Part shown: piece by piece, positions 1 through 7,661 of the stretch
Numbering within the stretch: the stretch's first letter is position 1
How the letters are laid out: every line of letters begins with the position of its first letter
Assembly: GCA_949291975.1 (NCBI GenBank)
Contig: CASEYA010000032.1
Span: 1-11,155 of the forward strand
Length of the DNA: 11,155 bases
Direction: 5' to 3'
Source: an uncultured Christensenella sp.
Lineage (GTDB): Bacteria; Bacillota; Clostridia; Christensenellales; UBA1242
Position numbers and translations under genes: made by a program
Notes under the pieces: model-generated
The model's database searches: none
Told to the model about the DNA's origin: nothing
What the model saw: only the letters and a program-made list of their open reading frames with translations

Positions 1-15
1 ATAATAAAAAATAGA

Positions 16-145
16 GCAGTCCATATGTCGAGTGTGGAACACACTTTAGCGCTGACATATGTTGGAGCATGGAGACAAAAATAACCAAAAAATTGATATA
101 GAAATGAAATGCGGTTCATAATTCGAGTGAGCGCACCAATGGCAT
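16..145. repeat. Imperfect 19-bp repeat pair with small hairpins
   Basis: In this gene-free stretch, positions 16-34 and 111-129 match at 15 of 19 bases (shared cores GTNCATA and TCGAGTG), 95 bp apart. Copy 1 lies in a nested inverted repeat: CATATGTC (22-29) pairs with GACATATG (54-61), and AGTGTG (31-36) with CACACT (40-45) around a GAA loop. Copy 2 forms the 3' side of a hairpin, ATGAA (104-108) with TTCAT (115-119). GCGCT (49-53) could also pair with AGCGC (130-134). The patch is less A+T rich than its surroundings. It could be a dispersed intergenic repeat, a small structured RNA, or the leader of uppP. Frame 1 is open from the window edge to a TAA at 82-84, so the tail of a gene from the left cannot be excluded. 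No known RNA family was recognised. Confidence 0.35.
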
Positions 146-238
146 AGCATGAAAACAAACTTTTATTATAAAATAGGGTAAAGCATAATTAAAAAATTGT
201 TAATTTTATTATAGTGAAAAAGAATAAAGCGAAAAACT

Positions 239-266
239 TTGTTCTTTTTTATTTGCAAAATATAAG
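239..266 (+). promoter_or_regulatory. Candidate sigma-A promoter for uppP
   Basis: TTGTTC (239-244) and TATAAG (261-266) are separated by 16 bp, giving a mediocre -35/-10 pair. Transcription would start near 273, leaving a leader of about 60 nt before the uppP ATG. The region is so A+T rich that chance matches are common, so this is only the best pair seen, not a firm call. Confidence 0.3.
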
Positions 267-307
267 TAAATTCATGCTTAATAAAAAACATATTTTTTTG
301 CTAACTA

Positions 308-328
308 CACATATTGATATATGTGAGG
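308..328 (+). promoter_or_regulatory. Palindrome abutting the uppP ribosome binding site
   Basis: CACATAT (308-314) and ATATGTG (319-325) form a perfect 7-bp inverted repeat around a TGAT loop. The last G of the right arm is also the first G of the Shine-Dalgarno GAGG (325-328), which sits 5 nt before the ATG at 334. As RNA, the hairpin would partly cover or crowd the ribosome binding site; as DNA, it could be an operator. The structure is seen directly; a regulatory role is inference. Confidence 0.35.
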
Positions 329-333
329 TAATT

Positions 334-1101
334 ATGAGTTTTTTAGTTGCTCTTTTACTTGGCATAGTGCAGGGCATAACCGAGTTTTTGCCTATTTCTA
401 GCAGTGGTCATTTGATGATTGTTGAAAAACTTTGTGGTGCTGAAATTGATTCAATCTTTCTTAATGTTCTTTTGCATTTGGCAACACTGCTGGCGGTTTG
501 TTTGTTCTATCGCAAAACTTTGCTTTATATGATAAAACATCCACTTTGCAAACTTAATCAATATCTGCTTGTTGCAACCTTGCCAGCGGTTGTGTTTGTG
601 CTTCTGTTTGGCATTTTGCTTGGCGATTTTCTTAGTTCTGCCGAGTTTGTTGGTGTAGGCTTTTTGGTGTCTGCGGTGTTTCTTGCTTTTGCACAAATTG
701 TGGCAAGCAAAAACAAAGCACCAGAAAAACTTGGCTGGAAAGGTGTGCTTAGCATGGGGTTTTCGCAAGCGCTTGCGCTTTTTCCTGGGGTAAGCAGAAG
801 CGGCACAACCTTTGCTTTTGGTGTTGCGTCTGGCTTAGAGAAAAATCAGGCACTTGATTTCAGTTTTTTGATGAGTATTCCAATTATTCTGGCAAGCCTT
901 GTCTATGAACTTGTTTTTTCAGGAAGCGCACTTGCAATTTTAGACACACATTGGTTTGCTGTTGTGGTTAGTTTTATCAGCGCATTTTTAACAGCACTTT
1001 TGGGGCTGGTTATCATGCAAAAACTTGTTAGAAAAATTTCGTTTTGGTGGTTTGTGCCATATTTGATTATAATGGGCGTTTTGATTTTGATTTTTCTTTA
1101 A
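334..1101 (+). CDS. uppP: Undecaprenyl-diphosphate phosphatase (UppP/BacA)
   Basis: This integral membrane enzyme removes a phosphate from undecaprenyl pyrophosphate, regenerating the C55 lipid carrier for peptidoglycan and wall polymers; the family is also linked to bacitracin resistance. At 255 residues it is slightly shorter than the usual 260-275. Both family signatures are present: the N-terminal QGITEFLPISSSGH block (residues 13-26, with the catalytic-type Q13/E17, the serine cluster and H26) and the PGVSRSGTT block (151-159, with R155). The rest is a series of hydrophobic segments, including residues 73-100, 106-124 and 208-227, as expected for a multi-pass protein. The ATG at 334 is chosen because GAGG precedes it by 5 nt and the protein then begins just before motif 1, as in homologues. 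An in-frame GTG at 214 would add 40 residues across the palindrome and is unlikely. The gene is convergent with the surface operon and appears monocistronic. Confidence 0.96.
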   Translation: MSFLVALLLGIVQGITEFLPISSSGHLMIVEKLCGAEIDSIFLNVLLHLATLLAVCLFYRKTLLYMIKHPLCKLNQYLLVATLPAVVFVLLFGILLGDFLSSAEFVGVGFLVSAVFLAFAQIVASKNKAPEKLGWKGVLSMGFSQALALFPGVSRSGTTFAFGVASGLEKNQALDFSFLMSIPIILASLVYELVFSGSALAILDTHWFAVVVSFISAFLTALLGLVIMQKLVRKISFWWFVPYLIIMGVLILIFL

Positions 1102-1283
1102 AATGTGGAAATGTTGATAAAATTTGTGCAAAAAATTTTAGTTTTATTGCGTGACTTGCTTTTTTAAGAAATTATTATAAAATAACTTTAAAAGTTTATA
1201 AATATTTTTGCAAACATCTTTTGAAAATAAAAAATTAGTTTTTTAAAAAACACTTTTTAGTTAAATTTTTAAAATTAACACAA

Positions 1284-1316
1284 AAAAGAGAACTTAACTT
1301 TGTTAAGTCCTCTTTT
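1284..1316 (-). terminator. Rho-independent terminator of the giant surface-protein gene
   Basis: AAAAGAG-A-ACTTAAC (1284-1298) pairs with GTTAAGT-C-CTCTTTT (1302-1316) around a TTT loop, giving two 7-bp helices with one mismatch. On the minus strand the hairpin is followed by a run of T and lies 15 nt past the TAA of the giant gene. The plus strand also has TTTT at the hairpin's end, so it may stop uppP transcripts as well. The remaining A+T-rich sequence between uppP and the hairpin (1102-1283) shows no gene. Confidence 0.85.
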
Positions 1317-1330
1317 AACTTCTATGTTTT

Positions 1331-4300
1331 TTATGCATATTTCCAAACGGAATAAAGGGTGGTGTGTGAATCAAAGGTCATGGAATCTATTGGGGTATAA
1401 CTGCTGTTTGCGCCAATCCAGCCAGAAGTAACCGTTCCCGTTCCCGTTGTTGACCAATATGCAATGTTGAAGTCATAGTTTGTTAAACCATATTTATAGC
1501 GCATGGTTGAATTGAACTGTGTCATATCAACTTCGGTGTTGCGCTGAACTTTTGCTGGTGCAACAGCGATTGGTGCTTGTTGCACTTTGCCGTCGGTAAC
1601 CCAAGTTTTTGGACGAACATATTCAACAACAAAGCTCAAAGTTACCCATTCGGTGTTGTTCCACTGCGCTGTTACCACAAGGTCACTGTTTGGCATAATG
1701 GTTGAACTGTTATCATATTTAACAAAATTTGCCTCTAGGTCATATCCTGCAAGGCTTGCATAATATGACTGTTGATGTGGAAGCAGGTTTGCAAAATCTT
1801 CGCCCTGATAAATAAAACTGGTGCTGTTTGTGATGTTGCCATATTCAGATATAACAGTTAAAGCATATTGATTGCGCACATAAAGAGTAGTGTTTTCATT
1901 TGGAACAAGTCCGTTAAACTGATATTCCCTAGTGAAATCTTGGTCAAGATAGAATTTTGTGTTTTCATTTTTCACAATGCTTGCATCAAGTTCAAGGGTT
2001 GTTCCTGCAACCAAGTTGTCTTCAAAAACCGTTTGCCCATTATCAATAATTTTGATGTTAACCGTTGTTTCTGTGCTTATAAGTTCCCACTTTGCAAAAA
2101 GAATGGTGTTATTTTCGGGCATGGTGGTTTGTGTAAATTGTTCATTAAAGTTTTCGTCAAGATACCAACCCAAGAAATGATATGTTTTTGTAACATTTTC
2201 ATTTGTGATTTTAACATCGGCAAACTCAGGAAGTGAAATGCTGGTGTTTTCAAGTGCAACAAGGTTTTCAGGTTTTTCGCCAAACTTTGTGTTAAAGTAG
2301 ATTGTTTGATAGTATGAAATGCTTTCATCCCATTTTGCAAAAAGCGTTGTGTCTCGTTTTGGGGTTATTATTCTTGTTACAGGTTCGCCCGTGAAATCTG
2401 CTGATAAATACCACCCAGCAAAAGAATAGGTAATCAAAACAGTGCCGTCATCATATGGTGCTTTTGTTACCTCGGTTGGCAAAATGATTTCGGTTCCAAC
2501 CAAGGCGCTTTGGTCGGAAACTTGATTTCCGCCATTTTCCTCAAAATAAATGCCATAGCTTGTTTGGTCAAGGTTATGCCAACTGTTGTCATAATAGCCC
2601 ATTTCTGCGTTTTCGTTAAATTCATAAGATTGAGCAAAGTTCAAAGCGCTTGAAGTGTCTACTGTCTCGCCAATGTCTGCCAGTGTTAAGTTGGTTGTTT
2701 TTAAGTTCATTTCAACACCAGTTGCAAGTGGCATATAGATATCGAATAACACTTGATATAAATAGAAGTCATTATTGCCTGTTTTTTCTGTTGTGATAAT
2801 GTTTATGCTTGCTGTGTTAAGTTGGCTGTTGTTTGCTATTTCTTCAAGATTTATAACGATGTTGTGGTTGTGATTTCCTGCGTTTGTATAATCAAGAAGA
2901 ACATTACCAATATCAATTGGAGCATCTCGGTTCATGGCTTTTTGCATTGCTTTTTCAATTTCACTCATAATGGTGTCGCTAAAACCAAAACCAAATTGCA
3001 ACAAGTAATAAAGCGGGTCAGCCATTAAATCGTTTAAGCTTATTTTTAATGTTTTATGGAATTCTCTTGTTCCGCTTGGGAACTTGCTTAGGGTGTCATA
3101 GCGGTCAAAATAAACATAGTTGTCTACAATGTAAAGGGTCATTTTTCTGTCTTTAACCGTCATGTCGTTTTTGACATAAGGCACATCATTGTTAACATTT
3201 ATGTCTGTAAACCCTGGAACATTTGAGCCAATAACTGGAATCTTTGGGAAGTTGATAACGGCGCTTACCTTGCCATTTTCATCAATCTTAATTTGAGCGT
3301 CAACAGGAATGTCCATGCTGAAGTTAATTATTCCAACCAAACTCATATCAACACTTATTGTTCCTGTGATGTGATAGTCGTTTAGTGAAGTGGTGTTTAT
3401 CAAAGCTTTTAAAATTTCACTGCTGTTTGAGATGTCTATAAAGCCTTGGTCAACAACGGTGTTAACGCCGTTAAATTGGTCAAATGAAAGAACAAGGTTA
3501 AAATATTCATCTTCGCTTACGCCTGTGAAAATGTTTTGAAGTGCTATGCTGGTAATTGAGGTTGCATCAAAGTTGATTGAAATTGTCATGTCCTTTCCCT
3601 CTTGACTGATTTGTTTTCCGTCAAGAACCAGAGTAAGAGAGTTTTCTTCTAGGCTAAGCGATTTTATGATTTGTAGCATATTAAGTGGGTTGCCCAAATC
3701 AAAGGACGGAATGATTTGTGAAATGTTGTCTGTGTTAAAATTCATGTCATCGTCAATCACACCCAAAATTTTAATTGAATTAGGGTCAATGCCAAGCGCT
3801 TGAAGGGCAATGATTAAAATTTCCTTTAAACTTTGTTTGCTTGCTTTAAGTTTTAAGTTGTTGAAATCAACATATACATAATCATTTTCAATATTGAGTT
3901 TAACATTGTAACTGTCTGTTTCTCCGTTTAAAATTCCACTTCCACTCAAAACAAACTGGTTTGTCATGTCAATAGAAAGATTCATGTTTCCAGAATAACT
4001 TTCCTTGTTTCCACTGAACACATTCGCCTGAGCATTGATGTTGAATTGCTTTAAGTTAACAGTATCAATCAAAATGTTAACTAAATTTAGAACTTTTTGA
4101 TAGTGCTTAAATTCCTTTGTGTTTAGATTTAAGTCAAAGTTTGGTTCAATTTTACTGCTTAAACTTGCAGAAATACCGTTATAGTCAAACTGGATGTTTT
4201 CAAGAGTTTTATCAAAGTTAACAGTTAGATTAATGCCCTTAAACACAATATTTGCTTTGTTTTCTGTGATTTCCAGTTTTTCAAGGTCGATGTTTATTAT

Positions 4301-7300
4301 ATCTTTAATATTGTTTGAAATTTCAAATGCATTTGTTAAGCTATCAAGTGAATCGCCAAGTGAAAGGTTAAAGGTGGTTTCAAGATAGCGGACAAGGTCT
4401 TGAATTTCATTGATTGCAAGATATATCTTCATGCCAGCAATATCAAGATAGATGGTGTCATCTTTGATAATTGCAGAAATGTTTATGCCTTTAAAGTTTG
4501 TTAAAATTTTTGCTTCAAGTCCGTTTTGCAAGTTTAATGCATAGGCTATGTCAATTGTGTTCTGCTCATCCATAAGTTCAAAACACAGTTTTCCAGTTCC
4601 CGAAATGGCACCGTCAAGCATGTTTGTTATTGCTTCATAAAGTTTAATCAAGTTGTCTGCTTTTATTATATTTCCTGTTGGCGCAGTGATGCTGACAAAA
4701 TCAGTTACTTCAAGTGTTGCATTGATAATTCCGTTATATTTGATTTGTCTGATGTTGTTGTTCTCAAATAATACTTCAAAACTATGCTCTGCATATCTGC
4801 CTGAAAGGGTTAACGCATTGTCTTGTTTGCTTAAAGAGATGCCAAAGTCTAGGTCATTTGAAATCATTTCCAAAATGCTTTCAAGGGTTATTTCAGGAAG
4901 TTCTATCATATCAAATGCATTGCTTGGGCTCTCTAAAATGCTAATAACTTTGTCAATGATTTCATTTATAAATTGAGTGTCTATTTGGGTGTATCTAGAT
5001 ATAATTGCAACAATTTCCTTCACATTGTCAAAGTTTGCGGTTATCAAAATATCTTCTATTTGAGTATAAATTGTGCTGTTTATAAAGGTAAGGGATATGT
5101 CTAGCCCTTCAAATGTTGTGTTTGCAAAAACTGATTTTTTGTTTATGTCTAGATAGATAGGAATTTCAAAAGTTTGCCCGTCGAAGTTAATTAAAGCATT
5201 AAAACCAAATTGTCCGTTTGAAAGATAGTTTTCAGCATTTTTAACCACGCTTATAACTTCGTTTAAACTGATAAATTGATTTTCTGTGATGTTTGCTTTT
5301 TCAATTTCTGTTATTTTGAGGTCAAAATTTATCAAATAGTCTTCATATTGAACATTTCCATTCGCTGTGTAATCAGTTAACTCTGCGTTTAAAATAAGAC
5401 TTGCAATTTCAAGGCTGAGTTTTGTTTTGTCAAAGGTAAGTCCTTTAAGTTCTTTTAACATGGTGGAAACAAAATTTAAGATGTCTTCTGTCTCCTGATT
5501 TTGTGCAATATTTATAATCTCATTAATAAGTTCATTTTTGCCAAGTTTTTCAGTAAGTGAGTCAAAATCAAGATTTACATCGAACGACAAAAGTGCTTCT
5601 TTGATTTCAGCAATGGTTGTTTTGATAAATACACCATCATAACTTAAATATATGATTTCATCCACATATAAAACTTGCAGTGCTTTTCCAAAAAGTGATG
5701 TTTCAATTTCAGCATAAATGCCATTTGAGAAATCGAGTTTTCCATTTAATGAAATGCTGTCATATGTTATGCCAAATTCAAAACTTTGTATGTTTAACAC
5801 ATTTTGAACAAGTTTAAAAAGTGAGTCAAGGTTTTTAATGTTTTGATATGTTCCCTCTGGCTTAATCAAAGCATTTTCCACAGAGTGAAGGCTGGCATTA
5901 AAAGTTATTTTATCAGCGCTTATCTTGCAAGCAATATTTTGCGAAAAGTCAAAGTCAAAAGTCATTCCACCAAAGGTAAATGATATAGTGCTGTCATCAA
6001 CAAAGAAATCTTCTAGAATAATTGGCTTTGTCTCATCAAACAGGGCATTTGCCTTGTCATATATTGCTGTTTTCAGGTCTTCCAAAATTTGAGATAGGTC
6101 GGTTCCAAAAATCTGTTTAATTTGCTCAGCAAGAATTTTTGTGTCTTCAATGCTTGCTGAAAGTTTTATGTTGTTTAAATCTAGATAAAGGGTGTCGTCA
6201 ATAAATATAATCTTAACAGGAACATCAAATAAATTAAAACTTGCTTGCGCCTTAATTCCGTTTGAAAAGTCAGCTAAAATATCGGCTTTAATTGTGGTAT
6301 CATTTGCTATAATTTCAATTTGACCGCCAACTTTTTTGTTTTTAGCAATTTCTTCTATTGTGCTAATTTTGTCTATAACAAGTGAAGCATCATAATATTG
6401 TGTTTTGTCAATTTCTTCAAAGGTTATGTTTTCTGTGATAACTTCTGCCTTTAAAATTTTTGTTCCTTGACTTATCAGTTCCATGCTTTCAATAGCATCA
6501 TTTTTAGTTATCAGGGTAAGTGAAAAGTCGTCTGTGTTTATAGCAAAGTTTTTATATCCATTTTCCTCAGATATGGTAATATATTTATCAAGAGAAATAG
6601 ACGAAATGTCAAAGTTTGCTATTTTATCCAAAATGTCAGTTGCTGGTAACAATGAGTCTAATTCAAAATCAAAGTCAACTAAACTCATAAGATAATCAAG
6701 GTCTGTTTTCAGTTTAGTGCCAAGAACATCAACAAAAAATTCATTGTCTTTAAAGGTAACAACAGCATTTTGTCCATATGCAACAGCGTCAAATTGCACC
6801 ATAAGTGGATTTAAAGACACCTTTGCCTGAAGGCTTGCTTCCAGTGGACTAAATACACTTACATCAAGCCCAAAAGTGCTGTTCGAAAAAGTTTTCAGCA
6901 GAGTTAAAAGCTCAAATGTTTTGCTGATGTCGGTATATTCTTTTTGCTCTTCGCTTGGCTTTATTGGCTCGTTACTGCTTTCAAAGTCGGTTATTGCTTC
7001 AAAATATATATTTGTGGCATTTTTATCGGTATAGATGTGAACTGGTTGATAGTTTTCATTTGCCTCAATATATATATTTGGAATTATGTCAAGCAAACTT
7101 GAAAGTGGGAACATAACCTGATAGCCATTTTCAATTTTTTCTTCTGTTGCTCCTGACACAAGATTTTGAAGCGATGAGGTTGAAATTGACGAAGTGTCAA
7201 AAGGCAAATCTACTTGCTCTAAAATCAGGGACACAAAACTCATCATATCTTCAAAATTATTGATTAAAAAGTTAACATCAAATTTAAGGTTTGATTCATT

Positions 7301-7648
7301 ATATTTGATATATGCCACATTTTCTGCAAAAGAAATTTGGGCAGAAATTGGTGTGCTATTAATTGTTAGGTCAAGATTAAAGCAAAAACTTACATTCGAA
7401 GTGTCTTCGTCTATCACAAGGGTTAATTTACCAGAACCATCAACTTTTGTTTGCTCATCACTATATGCAAAATCAAAACTTGCTTTTGCATCTCTTGCTG
7501 ATAAAATGTTTTCAATAACCTTTCCAGTTGCGCTAACTGGAGTTGTTGGCTCTTTGAATGTTAAAACAGTGAAAAAAGCAGTGCTTACCATTGCTAAAAG
7601 AAAGACAATAATATATTGTAGCCAAACTTTTCTCTTTATTGTAACCAT
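1331..7648 (-). CDS. Giant membrane-anchored surface protein: ~190-residue beta repeats plus InlB-B-type repeats
   Basis: This 2105-residue protein has a basic N-terminus and one hydrophobic stretch (about 11-30), a signal anchor or an uncleaved/late-cleaved signal peptide (a V-S-A site ends at residue 40). Residues 50-1690 are about eight degenerate repeats of alternating beta strands. Each is marked by a strand such as FIDDTLYLD or IKDDTIYLD followed by an amphipathic helix; the aligned aromatic residues are Y113, F305, Y488, Y667, Y861, Y1067, Y1259 and Y1513. Residues 1698-2105 hold Flg_new/InlB-B-type repeats ending in AKW, AKW, YVR, AQW and SVW. It is rich in Asn, Asp, Ile and Ser and poor in Cys, as expected outside the cell. 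No LPxTG-type sorting signal or C-terminal membrane helix is present. The ATG is preceded by AAAGGGG and follows the upstream gene by 10 nt. The repeat layout resembles tandem LolA/LppX-like half-barrels, but that is a guess; adhesion, envelope scaffolding or ligand binding are all possible. Confidence 0.9.
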   Translation of the reverse strand: MVTIKRKVWLQYIIVFLLAMVSTAFFTVLTFKEPTTPVSATGKVIENILSARDAKASFDFAYSDEQTKVDGSGKLTLVIDEDTSNVSFCFNLDLTINSTPISAQISFAENVAYIKYNESNLKFDVNFLINNFEDMMSFVSLILEQVDLPFDTSSISTSSLQNLVSGATEEKIENGYQVMFPLSSLLDIIPNIYIEANENYQPVHIYTDKNATNIYFEAITDFESSNEPIKPSEEQKEYTDISKTFELLTLLKTFSNSTFGLDVSVFSPLEASLQAKVSLNPLMVQFDAVAYGQNAVVTFKDNEFFVDVLGTKLKTDLDYLMSLVDFDFELDSLLPATDILDKIANFDISSISLDKYITISEENGYKNFAINTDDFSLTLITKNDAIESMELISQGTKILKAEVITENITFEEIDKTQYYDASLVIDKISTIEEIAKNKKVGGQIEIIANDTTIKADILADFSNGIKAQASFNLFDVPVKIIFIDDTLYLDLNNIKLSASIEDTKILAEQIKQIFGTDLSQILEDLKTAIYDKANALFDETKPIILEDFFVDDSTISFTFGGMTFDFDFSQNIACKISADKITFNASLHSVENALIKPEGTYQNIKNLDSLFKLVQNVLNIQSFEFGITYDSISLNGKLDFSNGIYAEIETSLFGKALQVLYVDEIIYLSYDGVFIKTTIAEIKEALLSFDVNLDFDSLTEKLGKNELINEIINIAQNQETEDILNFVSTMLKELKGLTFDKTKLSLEIASLILNAELTDYTANGNVQYEDYLINFDLKITEIEKANITENQFISLNEVISVVKNAENYLSNGQFGFNALINFDGQTFEIPIYLDINKKSVFANTTFEGLDISLTFINSTIYTQIEDILITANFDNVKEIVAIISRYTQIDTQFINEIIDKVISILESPSNAFDMIELPEITLESILEMISNDLDFGISLSKQDNALTLSGRYAEHSFEVLFENNNIRQIKYNGIINATLEVTDFVSITAPTGNIIKADNLIKLYEAITNMLDGAISGTGKLCFELMDEQNTIDIAYALNLQNGLEAKILTNFKGINISAIIKDDTIYLDIAGMKIYLAINEIQDLVRYLETTFNLSLGDSLDSLTNAFEISNNIKDIINIDLEKLEITENKANIVFKGINLTVNFDKTLENIQFDYNGISASLSSKIEPNFDLNLNTKEFKHYQKVLNLVNILIDTVNLKQFNINAQANVFSGNKESYSGNMNLSIDMTNQFVLSGSGILNGETDSYNVKLNIENDYVYVDFNNLKLKASKQSLKEILIIALQALGIDPNSIKILGVIDDDMNFNTDNISQIIPSFDLGNPLNMLQIIKSLSLEENSLTLVLDGKQISQEGKDMTISINFDATSITSIALQNIFTGVSEDEYFNLVLSFDQFNGVNTVVDQGFIDISNSSEILKALINTTSLNDYHITGTISVDMSLVGIINFSMDIPVDAQIKIDENGKVSAVINFPKIPVIGSNVPGFTDINVNNDVPYVKNDMTVKDRKMTLYIVDNYVYFDRYDTLSKFPSGTREFHKTLKISLNDLMADPLYYLLQFGFGFSDTIMSEIEKAMQKAMNRDAPIDIGNVLLDYTNAGNHNHNIVINLEEIANNSQLNTASINIITTEKTGNNDFYLYQVLFDIYMPLATGVEMNLKTTNLTLADIGETVDTSSALNFAQSYEFNENAEMGYYDNSWHNLDQTSYGIYFEENGGNQVSDQSALVGTEIILPTEVTKAPYDDGTVLITYSFAGWYLSADFTGEPVTRIITPKRDTTLFAKWDESISYYQTIYFNTKFGEKPENLVALENTSISLPEFADVKITNENVTKTYHFLGWYLDENFNEQFTQTTMPENNTILFAKWELISTETTVNIKIIDNGQTVFEDNLVAGTTLELDASIVKNENTKFYLDQDFTREYQFNGLVPNENTTLYVRNQYALTVISEYGNITNSTSFIYQGEDFANLLPHQQSYYASLAGYDLEANFVKYDNSSTIMPNSDLVVTAQWNNTEWVTLSFVVEYVRPKTWVTDGKVQQAPIAVAPAKVQRNTEVDMTQFNSTMRYKYGLTNYDFNIAYWSTTGTGTVTSGWIGANSSYTPIDSMTFDSHTTLYSVWKYA
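1334..2557 (-). repeat. InlB-B / Flg_new-type repeat region (coding)
   Basis: This stretch encodes residues 1698-2105 of the giant protein. Two units are textbook: about 1698-1773 (starts YGIYFEENGG, contains FAGWY, ends LFAKW) and about 1780-1854 (contains FLGWY, ends LFAKW). Three more are degenerate, ending at about 1925, 1996 and 2102. Listeria internalin B and many Clostridia surface proteins carry such beta-grasp-like repeats outside the cell, usually as spacers or binding modules. Here they end the protein with no following wall-sorting signal. Confidence 0.85.
2579..7501 (-). repeat. Array of about eight ~190-residue beta-rich protein repeats (coding)
   Basis: This stretch encodes residues 50-1690 of the giant protein. 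The periodic signal is a strand ending in a D/N-x-h-Y-h-D type motif, then a G/N turn, a K-rich strand and an amphipathic helix with L/I every 3-4 residues. The aligned aromatic residues are spaced 192, 183, 179, 194, 206, 192 and 254 residues apart. Other recurring elements are NG-x-x-A strands before the motif (for example FSNGIKAQASFNLF and FSNGIYAEIETSLFG) and I-E/D-N-I-T-F-like strands. The copies are highly diverged, so the array is old rather than a recent DNA-level duplication. Confidence 0.75.
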
Positions 7649-7661
7649 GTTTTCCCCTTTA
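7649..7661 (-). promoter_or_regulatory. Ribosome binding site overlapping the upstream stop codon
   Basis: On the minus strand the sequence reads TAAAGGGG-AAAAC-ATG. The TAA (7661-7659) of the methyltransferase-like fusion gene shares bases with the strong Shine-Dalgarno AAAGGGG (7660-7654), 5 nt before the ATG of the giant gene. A ribosome ending the first gene stops on the start site of the second, so translation is probably coupled and the two genes form one operon. Confidence 0.85.

Noticed and set aside
30..45. T-box-like sequence (GTGTGGAACACAC resembles the TGGNA core)
   Set aside because: Only the TGGAA core agrees; there is no AGGGTGG/ACCGCG context, no specifier stem in view, and uppP is not a typical T-box target.
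101..138. tRNA-like 3' end (GGTTCATAATTC followed by GCGCACCA)
   Set aside because: No cloverleaf can be folded: a matching acceptor, D arm and anticodon arm are absent upstream.
214..333. N-terminal extension of uppP from a GTG at 214
   Set aside because: It lacks a ribosome binding site, is unlike UppP N-termini, and crosses the palindrome; the ATG at 334 has GAGG and begins just before motif 1.
451..806. Minus-strand reading frames inside uppP
   Set aside because: They are antisense to a clear uppP, have no ribosome binding sites or domains, and read as low-complexity shadows.
1238..1251. GTTTTTTAAAAAAC palindrome as a terminator for uppP
   Set aside because: It is an A/T-only palindrome with no loop and almost no GC pairs, not a stable hairpin; such runs are expected by chance here.
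1331..7648. Possible recoding of TGA, given that every stop in the window is TAA
   Set aside because: The 6.3-kb frame uses TGG for tryptophan with no in-frame TGA; exclusive TAA use fits strong A+T bias.
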